A stretch of 64,000 nucleotides of DNA, from assembly GCF_027594785.1 (NCBI RefSeq), contig NZ_CP075584.1, positions 2,046,001-2,110,000 of the forward strand, written 5' to 3'. Position 1 is the first letter of the stretch. The number at the start of each line of letters is the position of its first letter. Both the position numbers and the translations under genes were made by a program. This document shows, in pieces, positions 1-7,905 of this stretch. The stretch is from Cryobacterium breve. GTDB taxonomy: Bacteria > Actinomycetota > Actinomycetes > Actinomycetales > Microbacteriaceae. The notes beneath the pieces were generated by a model. It was not told the DNA's origin. It saw nothing but the letters and a program-made list of their open reading frames with translations, and did no database searches.

Positions 1-556
1 CCGGGTCGTCGCCGTCGTGCGGGCCGACGGTCTCGTGGAGCTGCCCCATCACGAGGCGTTCGAACGTGTCGGCCTGCAGGCGGATGGCCCGCTCGCCGAG
101 CTTGGCCATCAGCTGGCTCGCCCTGGCGAACAGGAGGTCGCCGGTGAGGATCGCGATCGAGTTGCCCCAGACCTTTTGCGCGCTCGGGACGCCGCGGCGC
201 TGACCGGAGTCGTCCATGACGTCATCGTGGTAGAGCGAGGCGAGGTGGGTGATCTCGATCGCGGTGGCCGCGGTGACGACGTCGGTCAGGTTGCCGCTGC
301 CGAGGTGAGCGGTGAGCAGGGCCAGCATGGGGCGCACGCGCTTGCCGCCGGCTTCGAGAAGGTACCGGGTGGTGACGCTCGCGACCTCGTCGGCGAACAC
401 GACCTCGGCGAAGAGACTCGCCTCGACCTGCTCGAGGCCGGCATCGATGCCGGCGGCCAGGCCACGGTCATTCGCTGTCGAGAAGATTCGATCGCTGAGG
501 CCGATCTGGCTCGTCACGGAGGAGCCGCGCCGGAACAGGGGAACGCTCGGTTTCAC
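1..556 (-). CDS. Polyprenyl diphosphate synthase, 3' part beyond the window
   Basis: Trans-prenyl diphosphate synthase that would build the isoprenoid side chain attached by MenA. Only the first ~185 residues are in the window; the gene runs off the left edge. The GTG start at 556 lies 6 nt after a TAGGCT box. Visible family marks are GGKRVRP (residues 70-76, diphosphate-binding Lys/Arg) and the first Asp-rich motif DDVMDD (111-116) followed by QRRG. It sits 32 bp beyond menG on the same strand, in a menaquinone neighbourhood, so a heptaprenyl, octaprenyl or nonaprenyl product is likely. The product chain length cannot be judged from this fragment. Confidence 0.9.
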   Translation of the reverse strand, partial: MKPSVPLFRRGSSVTSQIGLSDRIFSTANDRGLAAGIDAGLEQVEASLFAEVVFADEVASVTTRYLLEAGGKRVRPMLALLTAHLGSGNLTDVVTAATAIEITHLASLYHDDVMDDSGQRRGVPSAQKVWGNSIAILTGDLLFARASQLMAKLGERAIRLQADTFERLVMGQLHETVGPHDGDDP

Positions 557-562
557 TCTGAC

Positions 563-568
563 AGCCTA
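563..568 (-). promoter_or_regulatory. -10 box, leaderless start of the prenyl synthase
   Basis: TAGGCT on the minus strand, then exactly 6 nt to the GTG at 556. The spacing matches a -10 element whose transcript begins at the start codon, and no Shine-Dalgarno is visible. Confidence 0.55.
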
Positions 569-588
569 TCCATTGGGGTCTGGGAGTT

Positions 589-1326
589 TCAGTCGGCCGG
601 GACAGCCGCGGCCGCGGGCGCGGAGGCGGCTTTGATACCGCGGTGCAGTGCCACGATACCGAGGGTGAGGTTGCGGTAGGCGACGGACTCGTAGCCGGCC
701 TCGCGGAGCCATCCGCTGAGCACGGGCTGGGTCGGCCAGGCGGCGATCGATTCGCCGAGGTAGTCGTACGCCTCCGCGTTCGAGGAGGCGAGCTTGACGA
801 CCCGGGGCATCACGTGGTTGAGGTAGGCGAAGTAGCCGGTGCGGACGACGGGGTTCGGCGGGGTGGAGAACTCGCAGATGACCACGCGACCGCCGGGCTT
901 GGTGACGCGGAAGAACTCGGCGAGCGCCTTGCGGGGTTCGACGACGTTGCGCAGGCCGAAGGAGATGGTGACGACGTCGAATTCGTCGTCGGCGAAGGGC
1001 AGTGCCGTGGCGTCCGCCTGCACGAACTCGACGAGCGGGTTGCCGGCATGGCGTTCCCGGCCGACCTGGATCATCCCGGCGGAGAAGTCCGCGGCGACGA
1101 CGTGGGCGCCGCTGTGGGTCAGCGCGACGCTCGAGGTGCCTGTGCCCGCTGCGATGTCGAGGATGCGCTCGCCCGCCTGCGGGTTGACGGCGCGAGTGGC
1201 CGCGAGCCGCCAGAGGGCGGCATTTCCGACCGACAGAACCGCGTTTGTGCGGTCGTAATGCGTCGACACCTGATCGAACATGGCAGCGACCTGCTCCGGC
1301 TGCTTGCTGAGGTCTGCTCTGTTCAC
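589..1326 (-). CDS. menG: Demethylmenaquinone methyltransferase
   Basis: SAM-dependent C-methyltransferase (UbiE/MenG) performing the last step of menaquinone synthesis, demethylmenaquinone to menaquinone, at the membrane. It has 245 residues, the family length. The SAM-binding motif I DIAAGTGTSS lies at residues 57-66, followed by an acidic end of strand 2 (AADFS) and the family signature ISFGLRN with the downstream RVTKPGGR segment. The last ~12 residues are Ala/Pro-rich. GTG start at 1326, 6 nt from TAGACT. Divergent from menF with about 106 bp between starts; the prenyl synthase follows on the same strand. Confidence 0.95.
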   Translation of the reverse strand: MNRADLSKQPEQVAAMFDQVSTHYDRTNAVLSVGNAALWRLAATRAVNPQAGERILDIAAGTGTSSVALTHSGAHVVAADFSAGMIQVGRERHAGNPLVEFVQADATALPFADDEFDVVTISFGLRNVVEPRKALAEFFRVTKPGGRVVICEFSTPPNPVVRTGYFAYLNHVMPRVVKLASSNAEAYDYLGESIAAWPTQPVLSGWLREAGYESVAYRNLTLGIVALHRGIKAASAPAAAAVPAD

Positions 1327-1332
1327 TCCAAC

Positions 1333-1338
1333 AGTCTA
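1333..1338 (-). promoter_or_regulatory. -10 box, leaderless start of menG
   Basis: TAGACT on the minus strand with a 6-nt gap to the GTG at 1326. No ribosome binding site is visible in the gap. Confidence 0.6.
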
Positions 1339-1420
1339 GGTTGCCGCTCCCCACTGATCCTGCGAAGCCGGTGATAGGGCGGTTATCGCCCCCGGAAGCC
1401 GGTGTCCGCGGCGGCTGGCA

Positions 1421-1426
1421 TAGGCT
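1421..1426 (+). promoter_or_regulatory. -10 box, leaderless start of menF
   Basis: TAGGCT with a 6-nt gap (GGGCAG) to the GTG at 1433. This supports the GTG as the menF start. Confidence 0.6.
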
Positions 1427-1432
1427 GGGCAG

Positions 1433-2665
1433 GTGAATGTGCAGGCCTTGACGGTTGAAACCACTCCCATTGCCGACATTCGACAACTGGTCCTTCTTCT
1501 CGACGCCCGGAAGCCGCTGCTCTGGATGCGTCGCAACCAGGGCCTCGCCGGCCTCGGCTCGGCCCTGCGGCTCGAATTCTCGGGCCCGACCCGCATGACG
1601 GATGCCGCGAGCGCGTGGCGGGACGTCGTCGCCGCATCCACGGTGACCGATCCGCTCGCGAGAACGGGCACCGGCCTGCTGGCGTTCGGCACCTTCGCCT
1701 TCGACGACGAATCCGCCGAGACGAGCGTGCTCCTCGTTCCGGAGGTCATCGTCGGGCGTGAGGACGGCCTGTGCTGGGTCACCCGGATCTGGCCGACCGG
1801 GGGCACCCCTCCGGAGATTCCGGTGGCGCTGCATCCGCTCGGCACCGAATACCGCATCTCGCTGCTCTCGGGCACGCTGCGGCCCGAGGCGTACAAGGCC
1901 GCCGTCGATGAGGCGGTCGTGCGTCTCTCCGCCGGCGAGGTCAACAAGGTCGTGCTCGCCAGGGACCTCCGCGGGCACCTTCCGGCCAAGTCGGACCTGC
2001 GCCGCACGATCAGCGAACTCGCACTGGGCTACCCGGACTGCTGGACCTACGCCGTCGACGGCCTCGTCGGGTCGAGCCCCGAAACCCTGATCCGCGCAGA
2101 CCACGGCGAGGTCAACGCCCGGGTACTCGCCGGGACCGTCTCACGCGGCGCAGACGCCGCGGCGGACCTCGAGGCCGCCGCCGCGCTCGCGACGAGCGCG
2201 AAGGACGGCGACGAACACGCCTTCGCGGTGCAGAGCGTGCTCGCCTCGCTGCGTCCGCACACCTCGCACCTGCTCACGAGCGAGCTGCCGTTCACGGTCA
2301 AGCTCCCGAACCTGTGGCACCTCGCGACGGATGTCGAGGGCACCCTCTCCGACGGATCGACGTCCCTCGACCTCATCGCCGCCATGCACCCGACGGCGGC
2401 GGTCGCGGGAACGCCGACGCAGGCCGCCCTTGCGCTCATCCGCGAACTCGAGCCCTTCGACCGCGGCCGGTACGCCGGGCCGGTCGGCTGGGTCGGCGCG
2501 GACGGCGACGGGGAATGGGCGATCGCGCTGCGCTGCGCCCAGGTCACGCCGACCGGGGACGTCACGGCATACGCCGGCTGCGGTATCGTGCTCGGCTCAG
2601 AGCCCGACCGCGAGCTCGCCGAGACCCGTATGAAGTTCCGCCCCATCGTAGAAGCCTTCGGCTAA
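1433..2665 (+). CDS. menF: Isochorismate synthase
   Basis: Chorismate-to-isochorismate isomerase that opens the menaquinone pathway. It has 410 residues, normal for MenF/EntC. The C-terminal chorismate-binding domain is clear: GTVSRG, the KDGDEH segment at residues 257-262, HPTAAVAGTP, then RGRYAGPVGW and the closing YAGCGIV...E..ETR.K. The same fold occurs in salicylate synthase and anthranilate synthase, but the surrounding men genes make MenF by far the best reading. The start is a GTG behind a leaderless promoter. The gene runs towards ppk2, with palindromic DNA between them. Confidence 0.93.
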   Translation: MNVQALTVETTPIADIRQLVLLLDARKPLLWMRRNQGLAGLGSALRLEFSGPTRMTDAASAWRDVVAASTVTDPLARTGTGLLAFGTFAFDDESAETSVLLVPEVIVGREDGLCWVTRIWPTGGTPPEIPVALHPLGTEYRISLLSGTLRPEAYKAAVDEAVVRLSAGEVNKVVLARDLRGHLPAKSDLRRTISELALGYPDCWTYAVDGLVGSSPETLIRADHGEVNARVLAGTVSRGADAAADLEAAAALATSAKDGDEHAFAVQSVLASLRPHTSHLLTSELPFTVKLPNLWHLATDVEGTLSDGSTSLDLIAAMHPTAAVAGTPTQAALALIRELEPFDRGRYAGPVGWVGADGDGEWAIALRCAQVTPTGDVTAYAGCGIVLGSEPDRELAETRMKFRPIVEAFG

Positions 2666-2692
2666 CCCCCGCCCCTGCGCTCTGAGCTGAGA

Positions 2693-2720
2693 GCTGAGCG
2701 CTGAGCGCTCAGCGCTCAGC
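2693..2720. repeat. 28-bp perfect palindrome downstream of menF
   Basis: GCTGAGCGCTGAGC followed directly by its exact reverse complement, with no spacer. It lies 28 bp after the menF stop in a convergent gap. There is no T-run, so it is not a classical intrinsic terminator, though a long stem could still end transcription on either strand. Confidence 0.7.
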
Positions 2721-2728
2721 GCCGTGAA

Positions 2729-2792
2729 CCGCGAGAGCGCACTTATGGCCCTTTAAAAAGGCTCCAGAAGGGCCGATTTCGTACTCTCGCGG
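2729..2792. repeat. 64-bp nested inverted repeat between menF and ppk2
   Basis: Outer arms CCGCGAGAG (2729-2737) and CTCTCGCGG (2784-2792) enclose inner arms GGCCCTT (2747-2753) and AAGGGCC (2768-2774). The length and outer-arm sequence resemble the element inside menD at 4893-4955. It lies in the gap between two convergent genes. Confidence 0.7.
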
Positions 2793-2848
2793 GAGAAACG
2801 GGAGGAACGGAAGGAGTCGCCGGGCAACGGCGGGGCGGATGGGGCGGG

Positions 2849-3724
2849 TCAGGTGGCGGCGAGGCGCGCCTTTTCGGCGTCGACGTCGAAGGCGGCGGGC
2901 GGCCAGTCGAGGTTCAGACGCTCGAGGGCATCGATCAGCAGGTGCTGGACGGCGAGGCGTGCGTACCATTTCTTGCCGGCGGGAACGACGAACCACGGTG
3001 CGTCAGGGGTCGAGGTGCGTTCGAGGGCGAGCTGGTAGGCCGCCTGGTAGTCGGCCCAGCGCATCCGCTCGTCGACGTCGGCCGGGTTGTACTTCCAGTA
3101 TTTGTCGGGGCGCTCGAGGCGCTCGAGCAGCCGCTCCTTCTGGTCGGCCGAACTGATCTGCAGCATGACCTTGATGATCGTGGTGCCGTCGTCGACGAGG
3201 TCCTGCTCGAATTGGCGGATCTGCCCGTACCTGGCCTCGATCTCTTCGGCGGGAGCGAGCTCGTGCACGCGGGCGATCAGCACGTCCTCGTAGTGCGAGC
3301 GGTCGAAGACCCCGATCAGGCCGGGACCCGGCACACGGCTCCGTACCCGCCAGAGGAAGTCGTGCGCGCGTTCCTCCGCGGTCGGCGCCTTGAACGCGGT
3401 GAGGCGCACACCCTGGGGGTCGACGGACCCGACGACGTGCCGCACGATGCCGCCCTTGCCCGCGGTGTCCATGGCCTGCAGCACGAGGAGCACCTTGCGG
3501 CCACCGCCGTCATCAGCCGCGGCCCGGCTGTTGGCGTAGAGCTTCTCCTGCAGAGAATCGAGCAGGCCGACACCCGAGGCGAGCGCCTTGTCGGCGTTCT
3601 TCTTCGCGACGCCGTCGAAACCGGGGGTCGCGTCGGGGTCGACGGCGGCGAGCCGGAATCCGGGGCCGACGCGGAGCGTCTCGATCGGGTCTGAGTCCCA
3701 GAACTTGTGGTCGAGCCCGCTCAT
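2849..3724 (-). CDS. ppk2: Polyphosphate kinase 2 family protein
   Basis: PPK2-type nucleotide phosphotransferase using polyphosphate to phosphorylate (d)NDP or NMP. It has 291 residues, a single PPK2 domain. Walker A-like AMDTAGKGG is at residues 84-92 and the Walker B/lid region VFDRSHYEDVL at 139-149, followed by the basic lid. The short single-domain form would fit class I or III; the substrate cannot be assigned. The ATG at 3724 overlaps the stop of a 23-residue upstream ORF as ATGA, so translation is probably coupled to it. It is convergent with menF and lies just downstream of menD on the same strand. Confidence 0.9.
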   Translation of the reverse strand: MSGLDHKFWDSDPIETLRVGPGFRLAAVDPDATPGFDGVAKKNADKALASGVGLLDSLQEKLYANSRAAADDGGGRKVLLVLQAMDTAGKGGIVRHVVGSVDPQGVRLTAFKAPTAEERAHDFLWRVRSRVPGPGLIGVFDRSHYEDVLIARVHELAPAEEIEARYGQIRQFEQDLVDDGTTIIKVMLQISSADQKERLLERLERPDKYWKYNPADVDERMRWADYQAAYQLALERTSTPDAPWFVVPAGKKWYARLAVQHLLIDALERLNLDWPPAAFDVDAEKARLAAT

Positions 3725-3792
3725 GATGATGCACCCTTCGTCGAAAACTGCAGGAAGACTGACACTGTGCAGCCGGGCCCACGCGAGGCCAT
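3721..3792 (-). CDS. Small upstream ORF coupled to ppk2
   Basis: An ORF of 23 codons (MASRGPGCTVS... ending KGASS) whose TGA overlaps the ppk2 ATG by ATGA. Its own ATG at 3792 lies 6 nt behind TAGGTT, so it would be a leaderless entry point with ppk2 translated by re-initiation. It resembles no known peptide. The alternative is that the ATGA is chance and ppk2 starts elsewhere, but the combination of box, spacing and overlap argues for a real upstream ORF. Confidence 0.5.
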   Translation of the reverse strand: MASRGPGCTVSVFLQFSTKGASS

Positions 3793-3798
3793 GCAGAA

Positions 3799-3804
3799 AA
3801 CCTA
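3799..3804 (-). promoter_or_regulatory. -10 box for the ppk2 upstream ORF
   Basis: TAGGTT on the minus strand, 6 nt from the ATG at 3792. It overlaps the menD stop codon, so ppk2 can be transcribed separately from menD. Confidence 0.5.
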
Positions 3805-5646
3805 GCGCGTGAGCGGCACCTCGAGCAGGCTCGGTCCGAGCGGCGGCGCGGTGAGCGCCCGCTCGAGATCGCTGCGGGTCGCCGCCCGGACGTACTCCCA
3901 GCCGTACGCTGCGGCGAGCGCGGAGAGGTCGACGCCGTGCGGCGTGTAGAGCACCCGGCTGATCTGGTCCTGTGGGGCGGATGCCGCGACCTCGAGCCCG
4001 TCGAAAATGGTTCCGCCGCCGTCGTTGCCGACGATGACCTGCAGCCGGGCCCGCGCTTCACCCGGGACCAGCAGCATCGATCCGGCGTCGTGCAGCAGGG
4101 CGAGGTCGCCGAGGAGCAGCCGGGTCGTGCCGGTCGAGCGGGGCTCGCTGCCGTCCTGGAACGCCTGGCTGGCGAGCGCGATGCCCGTCGCGGTCGCGAT
4201 GGTGCCGTCGATGCCCGCGAGACCGCGGTTCGAGTGCACGGAGATCTTCTTGCCCGGCACCCGCCGGTCCGCCTCGCGGATCAGCCGGGACGCGCCGAGC
4301 ACCAGCCTGTCGTGTGGCCAGGAGGCCCTCCAGACGGCGTCGACGAGCATGCTGCGGGTGACGGGAGCGCGGAGGGCGGCGAATTCGGCGCGCGTCATCC
4401 CGTGGGCGCCGAAGGGGACATCCGCTTCGTCGGTCGCCGCGTCGAGAACCCGCCTGCTCGTCATCACCCAGCTGCCGAGCCAGGCCCGGCCGTCGCGGGT
4501 TTCCGCCGCAGCTGTTGCGGATGCCCCGACGCGCGCCGCGCGGGCGAACGTGCGCACCCGGTGTCCCGGGTTGTACCACTCGGCGCCGGTCGGGGCCACG
4601 ACGATCGTCTCGACGTCGTCCCTCTGGATCAGGGCCGGGATCTCCCGGCTCAGCGACGGATGCCCGAACACGATCACGCGTTCGACCCGCCCGCCGAAGT
4701 CCTCGGCCTGCAGCAGCTCACGGTAGGCGGCCACGAGGTTCGGCCCGAAACGGGCGTTGCTCGACACCTCGGCGAGCAGCGGCCAGCCGCCGGCCCGGGC
4801 GAACTCCTCTGCCGCACTCCCCGCGCCGGTGCCGGCGACCACGACGGTGCGCGGCCCTGCGTCGAGAACGAGAGCCGCCACGTCACCGGTCACCGCGAAA
4901 GCGGGTGAGTCGGCGGTCTGCCCGCGGCTCACCGACGGCTCACCCGCTTTCGCGGCAGTGTCGGCGGAGCGCTCGAGGGTCAGGGGGCGGAGAGGGGCTC
5001 CCGGAAGGCGAGGTTGAGCCTGCACGGGACCGGGGTCGAGCGAGCTGCGGCCGGTGGCGGCATCCATCGCCTGGGCGGCGAGTTCGGCAGCGCGGACAGC
5101 GTCGGAAGAACGGGCGGCGTCGGCCGCGTGGGAACCGGCGGCGTCGGCGGCAGCACCGGGGGCAGGAACGTCGAGGCAGAGCCGGGTCGCCACCCCGAAG
5201 AGCCCGGTCTGCACGGTCGTCTGGTTCGAGCGGATGCCGCGGAGTTCGACGGGGCGATCGGCCGTCAGCACGATGAGCGGCACCCCGGAGTGATGTGCCT
5301 CGAGCACCGCGGGGTGCAGGTTGGCGACGGCCGTGCCGGACGTGCAGATCACAAGGGCGGGCACGCCGGTCTCGACGGCGAGGCCGAGCGCGAGGAAGCC
5401 GGCGCCGCGTTCGTCGATGCGCACATGCAGGCGGACCAGGCCGAGGCGTTCGAGTTCCGCCGCGACCAGCGCGAGCGCCTGCGAGCGGGAACCGGGACTC
5501 ACGACGATGTCGCGGACGCCGAGGCCCACGAACGCGCCGAGGAGGGCGACGCTGAAATCCGTCGCCGGGCTGCCGGAGGGCGCGGGACTATCGAAGGGCA
5601 CGCTGCCGCCCACGGCCGCGGTGTCGGTCAGGATCGGGTCAGGCAT
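3802..5646 (-). CDS. menD: SEPHCHC synthase (MenD)
   Basis: ThDP-dependent 2-succinyl-5-enolpyruvyl-6-hydroxy-3-cyclohexene-1-carboxylate synthase, condensing isochorismate with 2-oxoglutarate. It has 614 residues. SPGSRSQ is at residues 50-56 and the ThDP-activating Glu is in DERGAGF (E79). The C-terminal ThDP-binding region [10 protein letters not shown] is near residue 535. The ATG at 5646 is chosen because MenD homology begins just after it and the reading frame upstream is low-complexity Arg-rich. It overlaps the end of the preceding PLDc_N-like gene by 8 bp. Residues ~231-251, between the PYR and central domains, are encoded by a 63-bp inverted repeat, which looks like an in-frame insertion in a linker. 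Confidence 0.93.
   Translation of the reverse strand: MPDPILTDTAAVGGSVPFDSPAPSGSPATDFSVALLGAFVGLGVRDIVVSPGSRSQALALVAAELERLGLVRLHVRIDERGAGFLALGLAVETGVPALVICTSGTAVANLHPAVLEAHHSGVPLIVLTADRPVELRGIRSNQTTVQTGLFGVATRLCLDVPAPGAAADAAGSHAADAARSSDAVRAAELAAQAMDAATGRSSLDPGPVQAQPRLPGAPLRPLTLERSADTAAKAGEPSVSRGQTADSPAFAVTGDVAALVLDAGPRTVVVAGTGAGSAAEEFARAGGWPLLAEVSSNARFGPNLVAAYRELLQAEDFGGRVERVIVFGHPSLSREIPALIQRDDVETIVVAPTGAEWYNPGHRVRTFARAARVGASATAAAETRDGRAWLGSWVMTSRRVLDAATDEADVPFGAHGMTRAEFAALRAPVTRSMLVDAVWRASWPHDRLVLGASRLIREADRRVPGKKISVHSNRGLAGIDGTIATATGIALASQAFQDGSEPRSTGTTRLLLGDLALLHDAGSMLLVPGEARARLQVIVGNDGGGTIFDGLEVAASAPQDQISRVLYTPHGVDLSALAAAYGWEYVRAATRSDLERALTAPPLGPSLLEVPLTR
4893..4955. repeat. 63-bp inverted repeat inside menD
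   Basis: Perfect 17-bp arms CCGCGAAAGCGGGTGAG (4893-4909) and CTCACCCGCTTTCGCGG (4939-4955) with a 29-bp loop that itself carries GTCGG...CCGAC. It lies in frame in the linker between the first two MenD domains. Confidence 0.75.
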
Positions 5647-6157
5647 CCCGGCGGCCAGGCAGTTCGCCCTCGCCAGGGTCGGTCGTCTTCTTCGGCTCCG
5701 CTGCGGCGGGCCCCTTCGCCGGACCGGTGGACGGGCCCGTCGACGGGCCGGCGTTTCCGGCGGCTTGTCCCTTGCCGGAACCGGAGTTCTGGCTCTTGCC
5801 CGGTCGCTCGGGTTTGTCGGTCGGATCCGGCTTGTCGAGGTCGGCGAGCTCCTGCTCCATCTGGCGGATCCGCTCCTCCTGGAGCCGGTCACGGCCGAGG
5901 CTCTTCAGGAAGTCGGGATCGTCATCGGGGGCGAGTTGCCGTGATGCGCCGCGACCGGGTGCCGAACTCTGGTTGCTGCCGCGGCCGATGAACAGCCACA
6001 GCAGGGCTCCGACGACGGGGACCAGGACGATCACAAAAACCCAGACCCAGCGCGGCAACCCGCGGATCCGGCCGCGATCGAAGGTGACACACTCGACGAG
6101 CGCATAGACGGTCACGAGAATGACCGCAATTCCTACGACAAGCCACACCTTTACCAT
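5639..6157 (-). CDS. PLDc_N-domain membrane protein
   Basis: 172 residues. Two transmembrane helices (about residues 3-23 and 39-60) flank a short basic loop, the arrangement of the phospholipase D nuclease N-terminal (PLDc_N) domain. No HKD nuclease motif follows, so no phospholipase activity is implied. The cytoplasmic tail has a charged stretch and then a Gly/Pro/Lys-rich low-complexity end with repeated GPSTGP units. The ATG at 6157 stands 6 nt behind TAGAAT and menD follows with an 8-bp overlap, so this gene probably leads the menD transcript. The function is unknown. Confidence 0.8.
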   Translation of the reverse strand: MVKVWLVVGIAVILVTVYALVECVTFDRGRIRGLPRWVWVFVIVLVPVVGALLWLFIGRGSNQSSAPGRGASRQLAPDDDPDFLKSLGRDRLQEERIRQMEQELADLDKPDPTDKPERPGKSQNSGSGKGQAAGNAGPSTGPSTGPAKGPAAAEPKKTTDPGEGELPGRRDA

Positions 6158-6163
6158 CCGCTC

Positions 6164-6169
6164 ATTCTA
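6164..6169 (-). promoter_or_regulatory. -10 box, leaderless start of the PLDc_N gene and menD
   Basis: TAGAAT, 6 nt before the ATG at 6157. The 13-nt string TAGAATGAGCGG plus start codon recurs almost identically at the histidine phosphatase gene at 18.5 kb. Confidence 0.6.
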
Positions 6170-6235
6170 CGGCGATCACCCGAGAGATCGGTGAGTGCGC
6201 AGAGGTCGGCAAATCTAACGATCGGAACCACAATC

Positions 6236-6241
6236 TATGCT
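6236..6241 (+). promoter_or_regulatory. -10 box, leaderless start of the DUF4229 gene
   Basis: TATGCT with a 6-nt gap (GAAAGC) to the ATG at 6248. This favours 6248 over an upstream GTG at 6191 as the start. Confidence 0.55.
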
Positions 6242-6247
6242 GAAAGC

Positions 6248-6664
6248 ATGAAAGCTGTCCCGTCCTGGCTGAGCTACTCGGTCTTCCGCATCCTCATGTT
6301 CGCAGTACCCCTCGCGGTCCTGCTGATGCTCTCGATCGTCTGGTGGGTCTCCGCCATCGTCGCGGCTCTGATCGGGCTCTGCCTGTCGTACATCTTCCTG
6401 CGGAAGCCCAGGGAGCAGGTAGCCCTCGACCTGTACACGGCCAGGCACCCCACCGCTGAGGTCGTGCACCCGGACGCAGAGTCCGAGGACGCCGCCCTCG
6501 ACCGCGCCGCCGACGCGGCCGCCGCGTCTGCCGCCGCCTCATCAGTCGAGGCCACGGATGCCGCAGCCCAGTCGACGGCGCCGCCCGCGGCATCCGCTGC
6601 GCCCGTCAGTACCGCTGCGTCAGCGGCATCACCGACGTCAGAACGCGAAAGCAGCGCCCAGTAG
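6248..6664 (+). CDS. DUF4229 membrane protein
   Basis: 138 residues. Two adjacent hydrophobic helices (about residues 8-28 and 31-49) begin right after a short WLSYSVFRI start, then a short basic stretch and an Ala-rich low-complexity cytoplasmic tail. This is the layout of actinobacterial DUF4229 proteins, which often stand beside menaquinone genes. The start at 6248 is set by the leaderless box. It is convergent with menA, and the two coding ends overlap by 27 bp. The function is unknown; an accessory role in quinone or membrane biology is only suggested by neighbourhood. Confidence 0.8.
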   Translation: MKAVPSWLSYSVFRILMFAVPLAVLLMLSIVWWVSAIVAALIGLCLSYIFLRKPREQVALDLYTARHPTAEVVHPDAESEDAALDRAADAAAASAAASSVEATDAAAQSTAPPAASAAPVSTAASAASPTSERESSAQ

Positions 6665-7729
6665 CAGGCCGTACAGGAGCGCGCTGAAGCTCGTGAGCTT
6701 GAGCGCCAGGATGAGCTCGGCCGCGGTCTTCGCGGTCACGGTGATCAGGCACGCCGGGAGGGCGAGCAGGAGCACAAAGAGCACGAACCAGGCGAGCGGG
6801 TAAAACAGCGCGAAGAAGGCCGCGATCAGGAACGGCACGAGCAGCAGCACGCAGAAGACGATGCGGCCGGGCAGGTTGCCGATCAGCACCGCGAGGGTGC
6901 GCTTTCCGGAGGCCTTGTCCGGCACGATGTCGCGCAGATTGTTGACCATGAGCACGGCGCAGGCGATGAGGCCGATCGCGACCCCGCCGAGCCAGCTCTC
7001 GAGGTTCACCGTGCCGACCTGCACGAAGGTCGTACCCGCGGTTGCGACGAGCCCGAAGAACACGAACACGAAGAGCTCACCGAGGCCGAAGTAGCCGTAC
7101 GGACGCTTGCCGCCGGTGTAGAACCAGGCGGCGACGATCGCGGCGGCGCCGACGAGGAGCAGCCACCACTGGCCGCTCAGGACGACCAGCACGAGACCGG
7201 CGAGCGCGGCGAGTCCGAAGAAGGCGAGGGCGACCGTGAGCACGGACCGCGGCCTCGCCGCCCCGCCGCCGGTGAGCCTGGCCGGGCCGACGCGGTAGGC
7301 GTCCGTGCCGCGGATGCCATCGGAGTAGTCGTTCGCGTAGTTCACGCCGATCTGCAGGCAGAGTGCCACGATGAGCGCGAGCACGGCGCGCACCGGGTGG
7401 AAGACGCCCGGATCGCTCGCGACGATGGCCGCGCCGGTGCCGAGGGCGACCGGGGCGATCGCGAGGGGAAGGGTGCGAAGTCGCGCGCCGGAGATCCAGT
7501 CGCCGGCCGTCGCCGGTCCGGAGCGGCCGTGCGCTTCTGCGCCGTTCCGCTTCGCCGGGTTGCCGGATCGACCGGAGTTGGCGGGCTTGGCGGGCCTGGC
7601 CGCGGGCTTCCCGGCCGGCTTCCCCGTCTGCTTTCCGGCCGGCTGCCCGGCGGACGCGGGCGCCCCGAGGGTCTTCGAAGGATTCAATCGCTGCATTTTG
7701 GGCCTGACCGGCCGCGCTCCCTGTGCCAC
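6638..7729 (-). CDS. menA: 1,4-dihydroxy-2-naphthoate polyprenyltransferase
   Basis: Integral membrane prenyltransferase of the UbiA superfamily that joins DHNA to the polyprenyl chain. It has 363 residues. The first Asp-rich motif NDYSDGIRGTD is at 133-143; the second (NNLRDIVPDKASGKRT) lies in a later loop, with 8-9 hydrophobic helices between residues ~85 and the C-terminus. An unusual ~75-residue N-terminal extension is rich in Gly, Lys, Pro and Ala and has no counterpart in typical MenA. The GTG start at 7729 is supported by TAACAT 6 nt upstream. An internal ATG at residue 12 is a weaker alternative. Confidence 0.93.
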   Translation of the reverse strand: MAQGARPVRPKMQRLNPSKTLGAPASAGQPAGKQTGKPAGKPAARPAKPANSGRSGNPAKRNGAEAHGRSGPATAGDWISGARLRTLPLAIAPVALGTGAAIVASDPGVFHPVRAVLALIVALCLQIGVNYANDYSDGIRGTDAYRVGPARLTGGGAARPRSVLTVALAFFGLAALAGLVLVVLSGQWWLLLVGAAAIVAAWFYTGGKRPYGYFGLGELFVFVFFGLVATAGTTFVQVGTVNLESWLGGVAIGLIACAVLMVNNLRDIVPDKASGKRTLAVLIGNLPGRIVFCVLLLVPFLIAAFFALFYPLAWFVLFVLLLALPACLITVTAKTAAELILALKLTSFSALLYGLLLGAAFAF

Positions 7730-7735
7730 GTTTTC

Positions 7736-7741
7736 ATGTTA
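7736..7741 (-). promoter_or_regulatory. -10 box, leaderless start of menA
   Basis: TAACAT on the minus strand, then 6 nt (GAAAAC) to the GTG at 7729. Confidence 0.55.
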
Positions 7742-7905
7742 CCGGGCGCTTGATAAGAGGATGCCGCGAGTGCGCGACCGATTCCAGGCTGGCGCGTCAC
7801 CGTGCTCGCGGGGTGTGTCGTGGGCTCGGCCGGGCAGCCCGGCCTCACGGTCACAGGGTTCAGGGATCCAGGCGGGGCTTCCGGCGCAGGCCGGTGAACC
7901 ACAGG

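Noticed and set aside
2941..3694. Antisense frames over ppk2, menD, menE and other genes
   Set aside because: High GC content makes long open frames on the opposite strand common; none has a domain, start signal or sensible composition.
4893..4955. Reading the menD hairpin as a terminator
   Set aside because: It is inside a coding region with conserved domains on both sides and has no T-run.
5647..5892. N-terminal extension of MenD to 696 residues
   Set aside because: It overlaps the PLDc_N gene in another frame, is Arg/Pro-rich without homology, and the ATG at 5646 starts at the MenD domain.
7828..7844. GGCCGGGC/GCCCGGCC hairpin between menE and menA
   Set aside because: The stem has only a one-base loop and cannot fold as such; I see no clear function.
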